Shown here piece after piece: positions 12,294-24,640 of a stretch of 64,000 bases of DNA (position 1 is the stretch's first letter; every line of letters begins with the position of its first letter). Where the stretch lies: the NCBI GenBank assembly GCA_950295325.1, contig OX485808.1, forward strand, positions 38,336,527 through 38,400,526. The letters are read 5' to 3'. Under the pieces are notes generated by a model. The model saw only the letters and a list, made by a program, of their open reading frames with translations, had not been told where the DNA came from and made no database searches. The position numbers and the translations under genes are program-made. The DNA is from Polytrichum commune (lineage: Eukaryota > Streptophyta > Polytrichopsida > Polytrichales > Polytrichaceae).

Positions 12294-12997
12294 CAAACTT
12301 GCAAAATACCAATGTTAATCCATCTACCCACCCCCCCCCCCCTTTCCTCCCACAAAGGTTAGTCCAACTTGCAAACAAGCTAGCAAAAAGAACAACAACA
12401 ATAGAACATCCACAACACCTACAAGCACAACTTCAACTCCAAGCTCTGCACTCCGCACTCCATTTCAATCCCAACTTTCCAACATGCCATAGAAGTTCAA
12501 CCTACATAACCAACATTAAATCGAATGAATTGCACTAGAAAAGAACATAAAATAAACAAGCATTCACAATCACAAATAGTGCCCATGATAGAGAGTATTC
12601 AACGGAGATATTCTTTAAATAAATTTTCAAGAACCCAGGACGGTGAAGCCATGAAATTTACTCCGTACTCGAATTCCATCCATCCACTCATTTCTGCGCT
12701 CCAACACACGCTGATACCGCCAACTAACATGTCCTTTGGGAACCCGTCCCATAATGGTTACTTTCATGCTCATGCTATGAACACAATGCATCTGCTAGCC
12801 AAACTTAGACCAAATATCACGTGTTTACAAGACATCCCCCCACAATGCTCAATTACACCGTCTTCTACCATCACTAATCATCAACATTAGATTTATACAA
12901 ATTCACATATTCCCACGACTTTTTCTCTCATAGAGTCGTCAAATGTAAACAACATATGCCCTGCTCATCACTCACCTCTAAAAATTGGGGATAGAAC

Positions 12998-13068
12998 ACC
13001 CCTCTCCCTCCCCCTCCCCCTCCCCCCCCCCCCCAAAAAAATAAAAAAATAAAAAAATAAAAAAATAA
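12998..13068. repeat. C-rich tract plus (AAAAATA)n
   Basis: A CCCCCT-type tract and an uninterrupted C run are followed by four AAAAATA-like units. A second, 12-base C run lies at 12331-12342. Low-complexity DNA. Confidence 0.85.
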
Positions 13069-13069
13069 T

Positions 13070-16000
13070 GTTGTCATTACTGCTGGCATGTGAGGCGCTA
13101 TTTATAAACCATCCATAGGACTTTTGAAGCACCTCCACCATTTTATCTCGAACATCAAAACCCTCATGACCTTCCACCGCTGCAATGCGATGAACTACCT
13201 TGCATCTCTCATTCTAAACAAACAAAAACTGCAAAAGAATCAAGCCCCGATTTTACCCAACATAACACAAACACTTTTAACACTACCACATACTTTCTAA
13301 AGCCTCTGGGCTCTTGGGCTTAGGTTGGCAAAGGGGTTTTCCTTCATGTCAACTCTCACACACCAACGTTCTTTCCACTTATCTCTTTGTTTGAATCGAA
13401 GTGCCTTTCATTGTTAGCAATCCCACGGAGCAAAGGCACGAAGAAACCTAACTTCCAATTCTCCCTCTAATTTGAGGGGTGGTGTCTTGGTAGAAGAGTA
13501 TTTAGACCACAACCTCAAGTCATCATCCGCGAGCCTCCTCACTTGCCAAGGACAATTTTCTAATGTTTCAAGGTTGAAGGTTCATTAGCATTTGCTTGGA
13601 AACAATATTTTAAGGAAACAATATTTCGACGCGATTTTTGTACTGTACATTGCTAAGCTCCACCTCCCACTTATCCTAGGTAGGAGAATAATTTGGCCAT
13701 GAGGTTGGGAATGAACATGATGTGATTCTCATAAAACAACGGTTTTTAGTCTTAGTGCCACAAAAATGTGTCCATGAAACATGCTATCTTTTTATTTCTA
13801 TTTTAAGTGGGTGAGGGAATCCTAAACCTTTTACTTAATTTGGTGAAGGGAAAAAAATCATAATTTGGTAGAGGTTTGCCATAAAAAACATTCAATGCTT
13901 CCTTCCATGATTTCAATCGTTTATAAATGCTCTTGAACGCAATTCACTCTGAAGAACACATGAAGTTCCAACAACTTAGAGAGGAATGTTGAAATTAACA
14001 CCCCATCCAAACCCAACACTCTAAGGTCTTGCACATTAAGTAAATATTGATTATGAGAATGATCACACAACTTAACATCAAATTCCAATGCTCGTTTGGA
14101 TCATCTACCAATAAAACTTTGACCCTCATAACAAAATTTAAATAAGATATACTTTGATGTATTGGAATCCCCTCTCAATCGCTCAAAATATCCATTTATA
14201 ACCAATAGTTCAATAACAATAAATCAGCTCAACACTTACACTGACGGTTTTAGCATCACCCAACTTTAGGTATGCGGGTGTTATTTCCTTAATCAAACAC
14301 CTATGTTTGACTGGTGTGTGGTTAATTACGTTAATTAGGATCAAAGAACGAACACTACAAACAAAGACACATGTTTACAAGAGACCGGACTACGTTGTCA
14401 AATCGTATCAACCACTCCACACTCAACAGTGAACACGATTGGGAGGACCTGTACATTCGATCAAGGAATCAACAACCATGCACTTCCGATCAGCAGTACT
14501 AAATCAAATGAGGTCCGATTCTCGATCCGGTTTTTGCCGATGCTTCATCGTAGATTTGCTAATGCAAGACAAGGTTCGTTCCAATTGTGCGAATCTAATC
14601 GGTGGGAGTTGGAGGACATGGAAGACAACGAACCGATTCATTCATTAACACCCACATTCGTTCGCATCCTTACCACAATTACGCCCTCGGTGGGTCGATA
14701 AGATCGGAGTGAGGTGCCAGAGACAAGCTACTGGTACCCGAGCTCCATCCCTGACTCAGCTGGGGCTCAGAGAGGCTGAAGATTGCAGTACTTCTTACAT
14801 GGCTCTAATTAATTTTCGATCTCATTCGACCTCATCCTTTTCTAGCTCCCAGATCTGATGGAGAATTTAAGCAAGTTATCAAGTAGTTCTGGAGCTCTCT
14901 CATAAGTGCTTTATTTAACCTCGACACGCTTTCAGCAACATGATGTTACTCAGCTGATGAGATGTGTTCATGGGCCCGGCAATAGGTTCAAGAATTAAAG
15001 GCTCCAGATGCTATGTCTGGGTTAGTTACAGATGAACCGGTTGAAGTTGAAGAGTTTAGGAGGATTATTGATCGTTTCAGAGGAATCTATAGAAGAATAT
15101 ACCTCTTCAACCGGTTGATGTCAACATGTAACCTGTTGGATTTAGAATCGCTAGGATCTTGACTGACTATGCCCAAAAACTTCCCGGGCGATGCTCTGGA
15201 TGTTGGAATCCCAGTGCTTCAAATTGAATATGAAGTCAGGGCGGTTGGACACAACTCATGAACTGAGTAATGTTATGTATCGTCCGGTAGAACAAAGAAT
15301 ATACGATAATTATAAGGTTGCTAAAAGCGTTTAGGAGTGAACTAAGTAAGTGCTTCCAAGAGAGCTGCAAAACTCTGTGTCGGTGCATCGGCGAAAGTAG
15401 CAATTGATAACTTCATCAAATTCTCCATCAATTCTTTGAGAATAGGATGAGGTCAGATGAGATAGGACCTATGTTAGTATTGTAAGCCCATTCATACCAA
15501 CAAAATCTCACTAAGACTGCTATGAAACCTTTGATGTCAATTTTGGGGTCAAATAGTCCCAAAAAAACTCATTTTCATGAGCTATAGAATAGTACACTTT
15601 ATTTTCACCTTCCCAATGGATCGATTAATGCAGACAACATGAGTCCTTAATCATCTACGTTCATATATATTGTGCAATTTCAAACTACCGTTTTGTATGA
15701 GAAGGCCCCCCCCAAATTAGGCTTGGGGTTCATGGCATCTAAGTAAATTCTTTCATCGTGGATGAAGGGGGCTCTAGTGAAAACTAGCACCCCACACAAT
15801 GAGGGCTAATGCATGTTAGCGAAACTCCGTTGCATTATTTTGAGGTTTTTGATGCCATTTTCGGAGTCAAATCATATGGAAAATAACCCATTTCAAAGCT
15901 GCAAAATAGCATGTTGCAATTCACCCTCCTAGGGAATGAGTTTACGTAGACACCGCAAATCCTTGCCCCCCTTTCCCCCCTCCCCCGAATTCGGCCCTAA

Positions 16001-19000
16001 AAGGAGAGGGAATTATCGCATACGAACATACATCTGATCCATACAAACATAAGACCTTGACGCCCTATAAGTTCTTGGCCAATTCACTTCAAATGACTTG
16101 AACTAGACTAGTTCAAGGACTTTCGAACTAATTCCGGTGTCAAATCAACCAAAAATAATAACCTTCGGGCTGCACACTCATTCAAGGCTTTTACGTTGAA
16201 TGAATGAGAGGTAACGCTTGTTATGTGACAATTTTCTCTCTCCACGGTGAAAGCGTTTAGGGTTAACCTTAAGCTAATAGCTTGTACATTCACACATTTA
16301 CCGGGAGCCCGATCGGCGGTGGTATCATATCTTCTTTCAGTTCTTGATGGAACTTGTAGCCGACCTTCTTGAAGGCCTACGTAGTAAGTAAAGGAGCGGG
16401 GACAAAGAAATGGGACACATGATGCATGAGGTACATGTAAGGCATGGGAGATCATAACAAGTTTTATTAGGACCAATAGGAATACGACACGTGGCAAGCG
16501 TATTGGAAAGAAGAAAAGAAGTTGGGGTTTTGAATCGAACCAAAACATTGACCTACATTAAGATAAGGTAGAACAATGGAAAATGGTAATGATCATTACC
16601 GGTGCATTGGACTGGGAGTAGAATGATTCTTCTGTGGATCCGAAATGGTTTGTGTTGAAGTGGTGGTTCGAAAAGGATGCAGTGCTTGGTCGATAGGTCC
16701 CGTTTCACACCGCTTGGGATCATTTCTGAGTGTCATTGAGTTAACTATTTTGTGTGTGTTTGTATGCAAAGTAGGATATTTTGCTGCTCGATGTAGGGAG
16801 ACTCTATTGTACAAGTAGGGGGGTTGACTTACTTGCCTCCTTGGGAAAATGTAACTAATTGTTCACAAGGAATGAAATTACGAAACAACTTGCATTTCGT
16901 ATCACTTCCTCTACATCTCTGAAAAATATTGCACAAATTTCAAGCCACTCTTTCTGGACAAATGAGCTCATTTTCACTGTTTTATTGTATTTCTACCTTA
17001 TGTGGGTCATACATGGTCACTCTTCTTAATTGGACACCCACATTTGATGGCAAGACTTGTAGTTAACAACAAGCAATGAAAAGACACATGTCATGATGGC
17101 ATCAATAGACGAGGTAACTAATCTAGTTTCAATTGTTCACAAGATAGGGAAGGCTATTGTGATCATTTGAAGAGTGGGAGCATCTTCATTTTAACCTCCT
17201 ATGCTTGTTCTTGATACGAACTTTGAAAAAAAGACTTGAAACGACAATCCTCGTGGTTCACAATTGCTAACTGGATGGAATGATTCTTGATCTGTTCCAA
17301 TTGGTTTAAATTGGATGTGGAGTTGGTAATGCCCACAATAGGGCCACACACCTACCTCATATGAAAATTTTAACTGGGTGTCGTGTGTGATTCTAAGAAA
17401 ACCTAGTTGTGAGTTGGAATAAGAAAAGAAAAGAAAAAGAAACGTCGATGAACATGCATCGACGTGAATGTGAGCCCATTTTCCTTATTTTGATCATAGT
17501 AAACCACAATGGAAGAGGTGCATTGCCTTCCTTTCAGAGGGCATGCCCATTACAACTAGTGTGTTGGTGTTGGGGGGTGACAAGATGGGTGCTTGGGATT
17601 TAGAATGGGGTTGTAAATGGTGTTTGTTGGTTGTTTAGCTTTTTGTATATGAGATTAGGCATGTGAGGTATTTTATAGCATTTTGATGTATGGATTTCAT
17701 TAAGTTTTTGAGGATGGAAGTGAGAATGTCCAAGTTGGTTAGTTTCTCTATTGATTTTCCATGTGGCTCTTTTCACTCCCACCATGATTGTTATTATGGG
17801 ATTTACTTTCGATCCTATAATACATTGAAAGCAGAAGTTATATGAGAATGTCTAGTATCATGGTCAATATGGTTTAAGGTAGAGGGTGCTAAAACCAACA
17901 CCCCATCCAAAACCAACACCTATAAACGCCTCCCAATTGCCAACACTCTACAACCTTGAACCGTACCCAACGGTGTAGGAGTGTCTGGGTCTACGGAGTG
18001 ACGGTTTTAGGTGCCATTAGTGGTGCCACCTCATAGTGGCCTCCACTACCTCCATGTAGGGTAGGTAACGGGCTTCACTCTATCTTCGGGTTGGTTCAAG
18101 GTGGGTTTAGGGTGGCTCGTCAATGCCTATTCTAGCCATTCTATTCACAACGCCAAGGAGGTAGGCCCACAAAGCACAAAAGGGTCATTTCCCAAGATGC
18201 AAGGGGGTTAGTTCCCAGGATGCTAGGTGATGGTTTTGCAAGCAAACCGGGTGGGATCATGGAGGTAGCCGTGTGGATTTGCGTACCATTACTACTTGGA
18301 CTTTGATATAGTTTGGGTCTAGTACCCAACTTTGTTGTGTTGGTTCTAGGCAATTAAGGTGGGGGTCCTCATCATATGTGAGGTTGCTATACACGGGGCC
18401 TATGGATTGCTTTAAGAAAGCTAGTAGTTTTGACTTTGAATATTCATCAAATATTCAATTGAGACTAAAAATATTTTTTCTTTCTTGATACCTATGTTTA
18501 GTCCAAAGGCTAATATATATATATAATATCTCAACCACATAGCCATATGTATGTGCAATAGCTTAAAGTGTAGGTTTAAGCACCCTCTACCTTAGTGGTT
18601 ATGGCGGTAGGCATCAGTCCTATGTTCGGGGAAAACCGATGGCTAGTTCATTATCAACCGATGGATTTCCCCTCATGGCCGGTCCAAATTTCCAACCATC
18701 GGATGGCAATCCGACTGTAATTTCAATCCTCCGGCAATTAGCCAATGACTAGAAAATGTCCCGGAAATGTAGCCTATTCTTCTTGCGAGTTATTGGATTT
18801 CAGCTGGAAGCATCCAGAGTGCTATTTGTCTGGGGCATCTGATGATGTACTTGAGGAAGTACTCTAAACCTTGAACTTTTTGAATTATGCGACCTTTCCA
18901 TGACCAAATCCAATTGTTTCTATGAAGAATTGGAGGACCCTTGGCCTTCAAGCGGTGAAGGCATTGCTAGGTTCAATTCCTGTCAAGGATATTAACTCTT

Positions 19001-19400
19001 CAAATTTAAAGTTTTGAACATGCCTTTCTTTTCACTTATTCAAGATTTTGTACTAAGAAATGATTTCTAATAACTTTTCATACATTTTTTAAACAATTAG
19101 TGCCGATATGAATTCCATTTAATCGGATATTGGCCAATGAAAATACGAAAATATAGGCAATTGGCCGATTGATTTTACAAAAGACCGGCTCTTGCCGATG
19201 TAAATTGGAAAAAATCCGACCCTTCGTAGCAACTACCGGCAATTAGCCACTAAGGCTTCAAAAACTTCCCGAACTCTGCATCAGTCCTGATCGGCTCACT
19301 TCGCCGTAGATTCGATCGCTGCTGTTGGAATAAGTGAATGTTTTGTTGTGACTACGTGGTAGATTGGAGGAGGAGCTAAGAGCGGAGAGGAAGAGGGAGG
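13070..19400. other. Gene-free spacer with decayed repeats
   Basis: No coding family is recognisable. Positions 14430-15480 are somewhat GC-richer and hold short open stretches (for example 15000-15170, plus, with a VEVEEFRRIIDRF-like segment ending in a stop) that could be transposon remains. The dispersed motif noted at 440 recurs near 14290 and 17028. Around 18720-19250 a CCGGCAATTAGCCA motif appears twice in direct orientation, possibly from one decayed element. Confidence 0.5.
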
Positions 19401-19446
19401 AGTGGATAGGATCCCACTGTTGCATCAGGGAGAACTCTCATTAAAC

Positions 19447-20795
19447 TTACATTTCGCTATTTTTCATTTTAGATCGCGATTGGAACATACTCAGAGATGC
19501 TTCAGCCTCTTGAGGGTCGTCATCCTCTTGAAGGTTTTCATTGGTAGCTCCATCGTCAAGGAGATCCATCTCTTCCACGACAAGATTTGGTAGAGTATTG
19601 AATGCAAGAGAACCTCGAGACTTAGAATAAACACCCCTTGCTTTTTCTTTTTCGCCTTTTTCTCTGGACACAATTCTTCATCGTGGTTGTCAGCTACAAA
19701 ATTTGGTTGGCTATCCTGCTTCTAGCATGCTTTTTGCATTTTCGTGGTGGCTCCTCGTCAAAAATGCTTTAAGAATTGGTTCTCGAATTTGTGCCTCCTC
19801 AAGCTCCACTGGCAGTTGATAATGTCAAGAGAACGAGGCTGCAATGCCGGATCTTGTCCTGAATCATTCTTTGCATGACCATTAGAAAATTGGAACATTA
19901 GTTGGATGTCAATCCTATTTAGTTGCAGTTTCGTGAGCACCTAAGCTGAAGAATCAGGAGCTCTGCCCTATATAAGGGACAGCGTCCTGGGAGATTTTTG
20001 GGCATAAGTTGTCGAAATACCCGTGTTTCCAAATCCGATCAGCTACATGTTGTGATCCTTTGGTTTTTATTTACGAGTTTGGAGTACATACCACATACTC
20101 TTTAAAAGATCGGTAACCCTCACGAAGTCTTGAATTTCAATTGGTTATTTTTTCAAACTCCAATTCGTAACTAGAGGTCGGTTCTCCTGGTGATCAATTT
20201 TCTGCTATCAATCTGTCTTGCATTACCCAACACCCAGACTCGGTCAAATGTAATACTCTACGTATACTACTGCATTAAGGCCAGACGCACACGGATGGGC
20301 GGACACAAGTAATGTAAGACCTGGTTCTCGAATTTCTGCCTCCCCAAGCTCCACTGGTAAACGACAATGTTACGAGGCCGAGACTTCAATGCTGGAACTT
20401 GTCCTGAATCACTCTTTGCATGACCATTAGAAAGCTGGAATAATATCTGGATGTCAGACAAATTATGGTGCAATCTATGAGAAGCCAAAGCTGAAGACTC
20501 ATGAGCTGTACCAAGTATACGGGACAACATCCGGGGAGATTTCCAAGTTCAACCAGTTGCATGCTGGGGTCCTTGGGTTGTTCTCTCTGAGTTTGGAGTA
20601 CATTCCATATATTCCTGTCAAAGGATTGGTAACCCTCAAGAAGTCTTGAATTTCGATCCGTTATTTCTCAAACTCTGATTTGTGACCAGGAATCGGTTCT
20701 CCACGCAATCAATTTCCCGCAATCACTCTGTCGCGGATTTACTAGCACCCAGACTTGGTGAAAATTGTAATCTTCTGTGTATACCCTGCATTAAG
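19447..20795 (-). pseudogene. Tandemly duplicated, unidentified coding-like block
   Basis: Two direct copies lie side by side, about 19765-20280 and 20295-20795, offset by about 535 bp. On the minus strand both read a related peptide: one has FSNGHAKNDSGQDPAL, the other LSNGHAKSDSGQVPAL, each followed by QWSL and KFENQ. The frame is closed by stops on both sides of each copy. Upstream of copy 1 is a short acidic frame (19447-19671) containing LVVEEMDLLDD. I do not recognise the family. Preservation of the peptide between copies while both are broken suggests duplication of a piece of a former gene or transposon ORF. Confidence 0.5.
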
Positions 20796-21708
20796 ACCAG
20801 AGGTGGACATACAGATGAGTGGATAGATATCATTTCTTCACACCAATTCTTCAATGATGGCTTAGAATGACATAAATGAGCTCGAGTTTCCAAGATTCAG
20901 TCCTACCTTGGATTCTAAGAGTTAATGGTTAATCCGCTAACCTTGATTGATGTTTAACAAAATGCCCACATTTCTACTATAGCTGATAGGATTGCTCCGC
21001 AACAAATCATTCCATGAAGCAACTTCTCAACAATATGTTCTTGTTACGAAGAGGACTCCAATTCCACTAAATCTTATGTTTTTGAGTACTTTAGTATCAA
21101 CCTGCACCTTGATATTTCATTTGCGCTAAGATTTTTCACAAACATTTCTTTTACCAACGGCGTCCAAGACCTAGAACAACCCCCAAGCTTACCACGCGAG
21201 GTGTGAATTTTCATTGGTACTTTCTACCTGATCATGTTTGCAGGAGGTCCGACAACTCCACACGATGACCAAGTATGCTCTTGACACATCACAAATGGTT
21301 CATATATTCATGATCTCAAAAATCAGATGAAAGACCTTGGCTCCCAAGAGCAACTTTCATTTCCTAAGAATATGGCTTGCATAATTCCATGTGGAGAAGA
21401 TAAAGAAGCCACAAGAGTATTGGGGGTCATTGAGCGAAAGGATTTGGCGAAAGGAATCCCAGGAAGAACTAGTACACGGTTGAATGGCTCATCTTCACAC
21501 ATAAAAAAATGCGGATTCCAAGGCTGGCATTCCATTGGATAACAATCCATCCATGCATTTCTCTTTTGATTTCGAGTTTATTATGGAAATGAACAAATAC
21601 ATGCTTAAAGGTTTGGCTTCCGCTTTTGGAGTAGATATGCAACAACCGGAGAGGATCTGATGGGCTATTCGAAAACAACTATATGAGAAAATTTGACTTG
21701 AGCATAAT

Positions 21709-22212
21709 ATGCTCGACATATCTCTCCATAAATTCATGAAGAATTTTCAAACGACCATTGATGAGCTTCAAGGAAAATATGTCACACTTGTAAACGGGAA
21801 TGCAATAGGTGGTTATTTCACAGTTAGCGTAAAATTTGGAAAATTTTGGCCAGAGCTTAAGTCTCTTTTTGCAAGTCATACAACTTTAAACGAAGCCTTT
21901 CATAACACTAAACTCTTGCAAAATCCACTTTCTTTGGAAATCTTGGACATGAAGAAGGGAGTCACACTCAAAGAGGATAAATTAATTGAGCTCACCACCT
22001 TGCTTTCTACAGAAAACAACAATCTACAAGGCATTACACAAACTCTAGAACAACGCTTGAAATTGATGGAACAAAGGCGTAAGATTCACGAAAAAACATT
22101 TACCCCGGCAACAATGCATATGATCGGTACACTTCATATCCATCTGAATGAATTAGACTCCCACATCTCTAATTTTGAATCATCCCTGACAATAGCTAGG
22201 TATCCTGCCTGA
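21709..22212 (+). CDS. Putative LINE ORF1 remnant, coiled-coil protein (167 codons)
   Basis: This is the longest intact frame in the retrotransposon region. The product is rich in Leu, Glu, Lys and Asn. It contains heptad-like stretches (KLIELTTLLSTENNNLQGIT, then TLEQRLKLMEQRRKIHEK) that should form a coiled coil. Many LINEs encode a nucleic-acid-binding coiled-coil protein immediately 5' of the endonuclease/RT frame, and this frame sits about 550 bp before the first endonuclease motif on the same strand. No RRM or zinc knuckle is visible, so the ORF1 assignment rests on position and coiled coil only. It may be an unrelated fragment. Confidence 0.4.
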   Translation: MLDISLHKFMKNFQTTIDELQGKYVTLVNGNAIGGYFTVSVKFGKFWPELKSLFASHTTLNEAFHNTKLLQNPLSLEILDMKKGVTLKEDKLIELTTLLSTENNNLQGITQTLEQRLKLMEQRRKIHEKTFTPATMHMIGTLHIHLNELDSHISNFESSLTIARYPA

Positions 22213-23020
22213 CACTTCTCACATGTCCAAGCTTGAAAGGGACATAATTGTACTCCAAGACCATTTAGAAACCCATCAAAAAGAGGGTACTACATGGACA
22301 TCTAAACTCTAAGACAATGGCCAAGCATATTCTTTTCATGATCCAACAACATAATATGTACATGAGATATTAGAAAGGAAAAACGGAGTTGATATTTAAT
22401 ATTGATTAATATGGAAGAAAGTGAGCATGAGGACACTCTCCAATTCACCCCCATGATTCTTACAACACTCGTTTGGCAGGATTTCACATATTTTAGAAGC
22501 ATGGAGGGTTGGAAAATTCAATCTAGCTAGACCCCACCCAATTATTTTCAAATGCATCAACTGGGAGACAAAAATTAATTACTTGAGAGACCGCAAGAAA
22601 ATCACAAGCACACAAATCAGACTTGATGAGGATAGAACAACAATTCAACATACATTATTTAATGGAAAAAGGGAAAAAATGAAAGAGCTTTGGAAGTCGG
22701 GGAAAACAACCAATATTATACAGGGAGAAATTGTGGTACTTGAGGAGGGATCAAAAAACTAGTCATGCAGCATGATGCACAAACCAAATTAATTGAAGCC
22801 ATATCAAGGGACAAATCTCAACCTCACAATTTGTGTCCCATTTCATGTGTTTCTTGGAACTGTAGAGGTTATTCTATGCATAACAATAATCTAATAGCAA
22901 GTTTTTTTCCAACTACAAATCTAGTTCCTATTCCATCAAGTTTCTACTTAGTTGTACACAAGGGTCTCACATCTCCCCTCTTTTCACACGGACACTCATA
23001 TATGGATTAGGATCCACAAT

Positions 23021-23022
<2 letters not shown>

Positions 23023-23055
<33 letters not shown>

Positions 23056-23078
23056 ATATATATATATATATATATATA
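23023..23078. repeat. (TC)n-(TA)n compound microsatellite inside the LINE endonuclease region
   Basis: About 14 TC units followed by about 13 TA units. It interrupts the endonuclease reading frame and adds to the evidence that the copy is dead. Confidence 0.9.
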
Positions 23079-24128
23079 GGTATATGGTACTTTCCACCCT
23101 CTTGCTTCAGAAGCTATACATCTATAAATACAAATCCTTACACTCTTCTTTTTACCGAGTTTGTTTATTATCAATCTTTAGGGGAGGTTTTTCTAGTAGG
23201 TGGTTTTGATGCTTGAACTAGCTCTCACCAAGGACAAGTCCTCCATCTTGACAACAATGGCATCAACCTCCTAGAGGTTCCTAGACCCCACCGGTTGAGA
23301 GAGTCCGATGACATTCGTCATTACAATGCATTTGGTCAATTACTAATAGAAAATCTATCCTCCTCCAGTTATGTGATTCTTAATGGAGTAGATAAGCAAT
23401 GTCAATATCCCACTTGTTTCTCTAGTATGGGTGGGGCTAGTGTAGTTGACTATCTCATAGGTGATCCCAACTCCCTTCGCAATTCTATCTCCAAATTCTC
23501 CATGGGTAATAAACAACACGATTCAAACCACTTCCCTCTCTTCTTCACAATAGGCAATAGTGTAGGTTCAAGGCCTCTAGCCCTATCTAGTCAAGGTCAA
23601 GTTCTCCATCCCAATCCTAAGAAGGCAACTAATATGTTCTCAATATCAAACACGAACTCGCTTATGTGCAAGGCGAGACCAACACCTCATTGGACAACCA
23701 CGCTCAAGCATGGTCGTGCTTGATACTATGTGCAACTCAACCAATCTTCTCTTAAGAAAAACTAGGTGGCAAACAATGTGGTAGATTGTCCAACACATGG
23801 TTTGATAATGATTGTTGAGAGGCATGGCAAAACTTCCATATGGTGTTAAACTCTAGTCATTTAGACAATATGTGTATGATGGCTTTCATAAAGTACCGCA
23901 TGATGATCTAGCACAAGAAACACTCTCACCTAGTGCTTAAACAAAGGATATACATCTCCTACTCAAAATTTGACCCAAAATTATTTTGGAAAGGCTTTGA
24001 AGTAAAAGATGATTCAACCCTCCCATTTATGCCACAAGAAGCACTAGATTATTGCACAAAACTAAACACCTCAGGTCAAAGTATCAATGATCACTTTGTT
24101 CCAACCATTCACCTTTTTAAAGAGCGGG

Positions 24129-24640
24129 GAATATGGGCCCATATGAAAGACCTAGCAAACCATAAGGCCGGGGATATCCATGGGTTCAAGCCTACGCTTC
24201 TAGAATGGGTTGCAAATGACCTATGTGAACCAATCACAAAGCTATTTAATATGGTGGCTAGAGAGGGTTTCCCGGCCTCAACACTATCCAACCATCCAAC
24301 TTCATGATGTTTTTACAAAGGGAGGAATATGGACCCATATGAAAGACCTAGCAAACCAGAAGGTTGGGGATATCCATGGGTTAAAAAACTATGCTTCTAG
24401 AATGGATTGCAAATGACCTATGTGAACCAATCACAAAGCTATTTAATATGGTGGCTAGAGAGGGTTTCCCGGCCTCAACACTATCCAACCATCCAACTTC
24501 ATGATGTTTTTACAAAGGGAGGAATATGGACCCATATGAAAGACCTAGCAAACCAGAAGGTTGGGGATATCCATGGGTTAAAAAACTATGCTTCTAGAAT
24601 GGATTGCAAATGACTTATGTGAACCAATCACAAAGCTATT
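24129..24640 (+). repeat. 197-bp tandem triplication within the LINE RT domain
   Basis: The segment beginning GAATATGG(G/A)CCCATATGAA starts at 24129, 24325 and 24522, giving periods of 196 and 197 bp. Repeats two and three share an identical 68-codon frame (24210-24416 and 24407-24613). This points to recent local duplication after the LINE had already decayed. Confidence 0.9.

Noticed and set aside
18960-19010. Possible tRNA box B (GGTTCAATTCC) on the plus strand
   Set aside because: The bases around it cannot form a T stem or acceptor stem, and no box A is seen at a proper distance.
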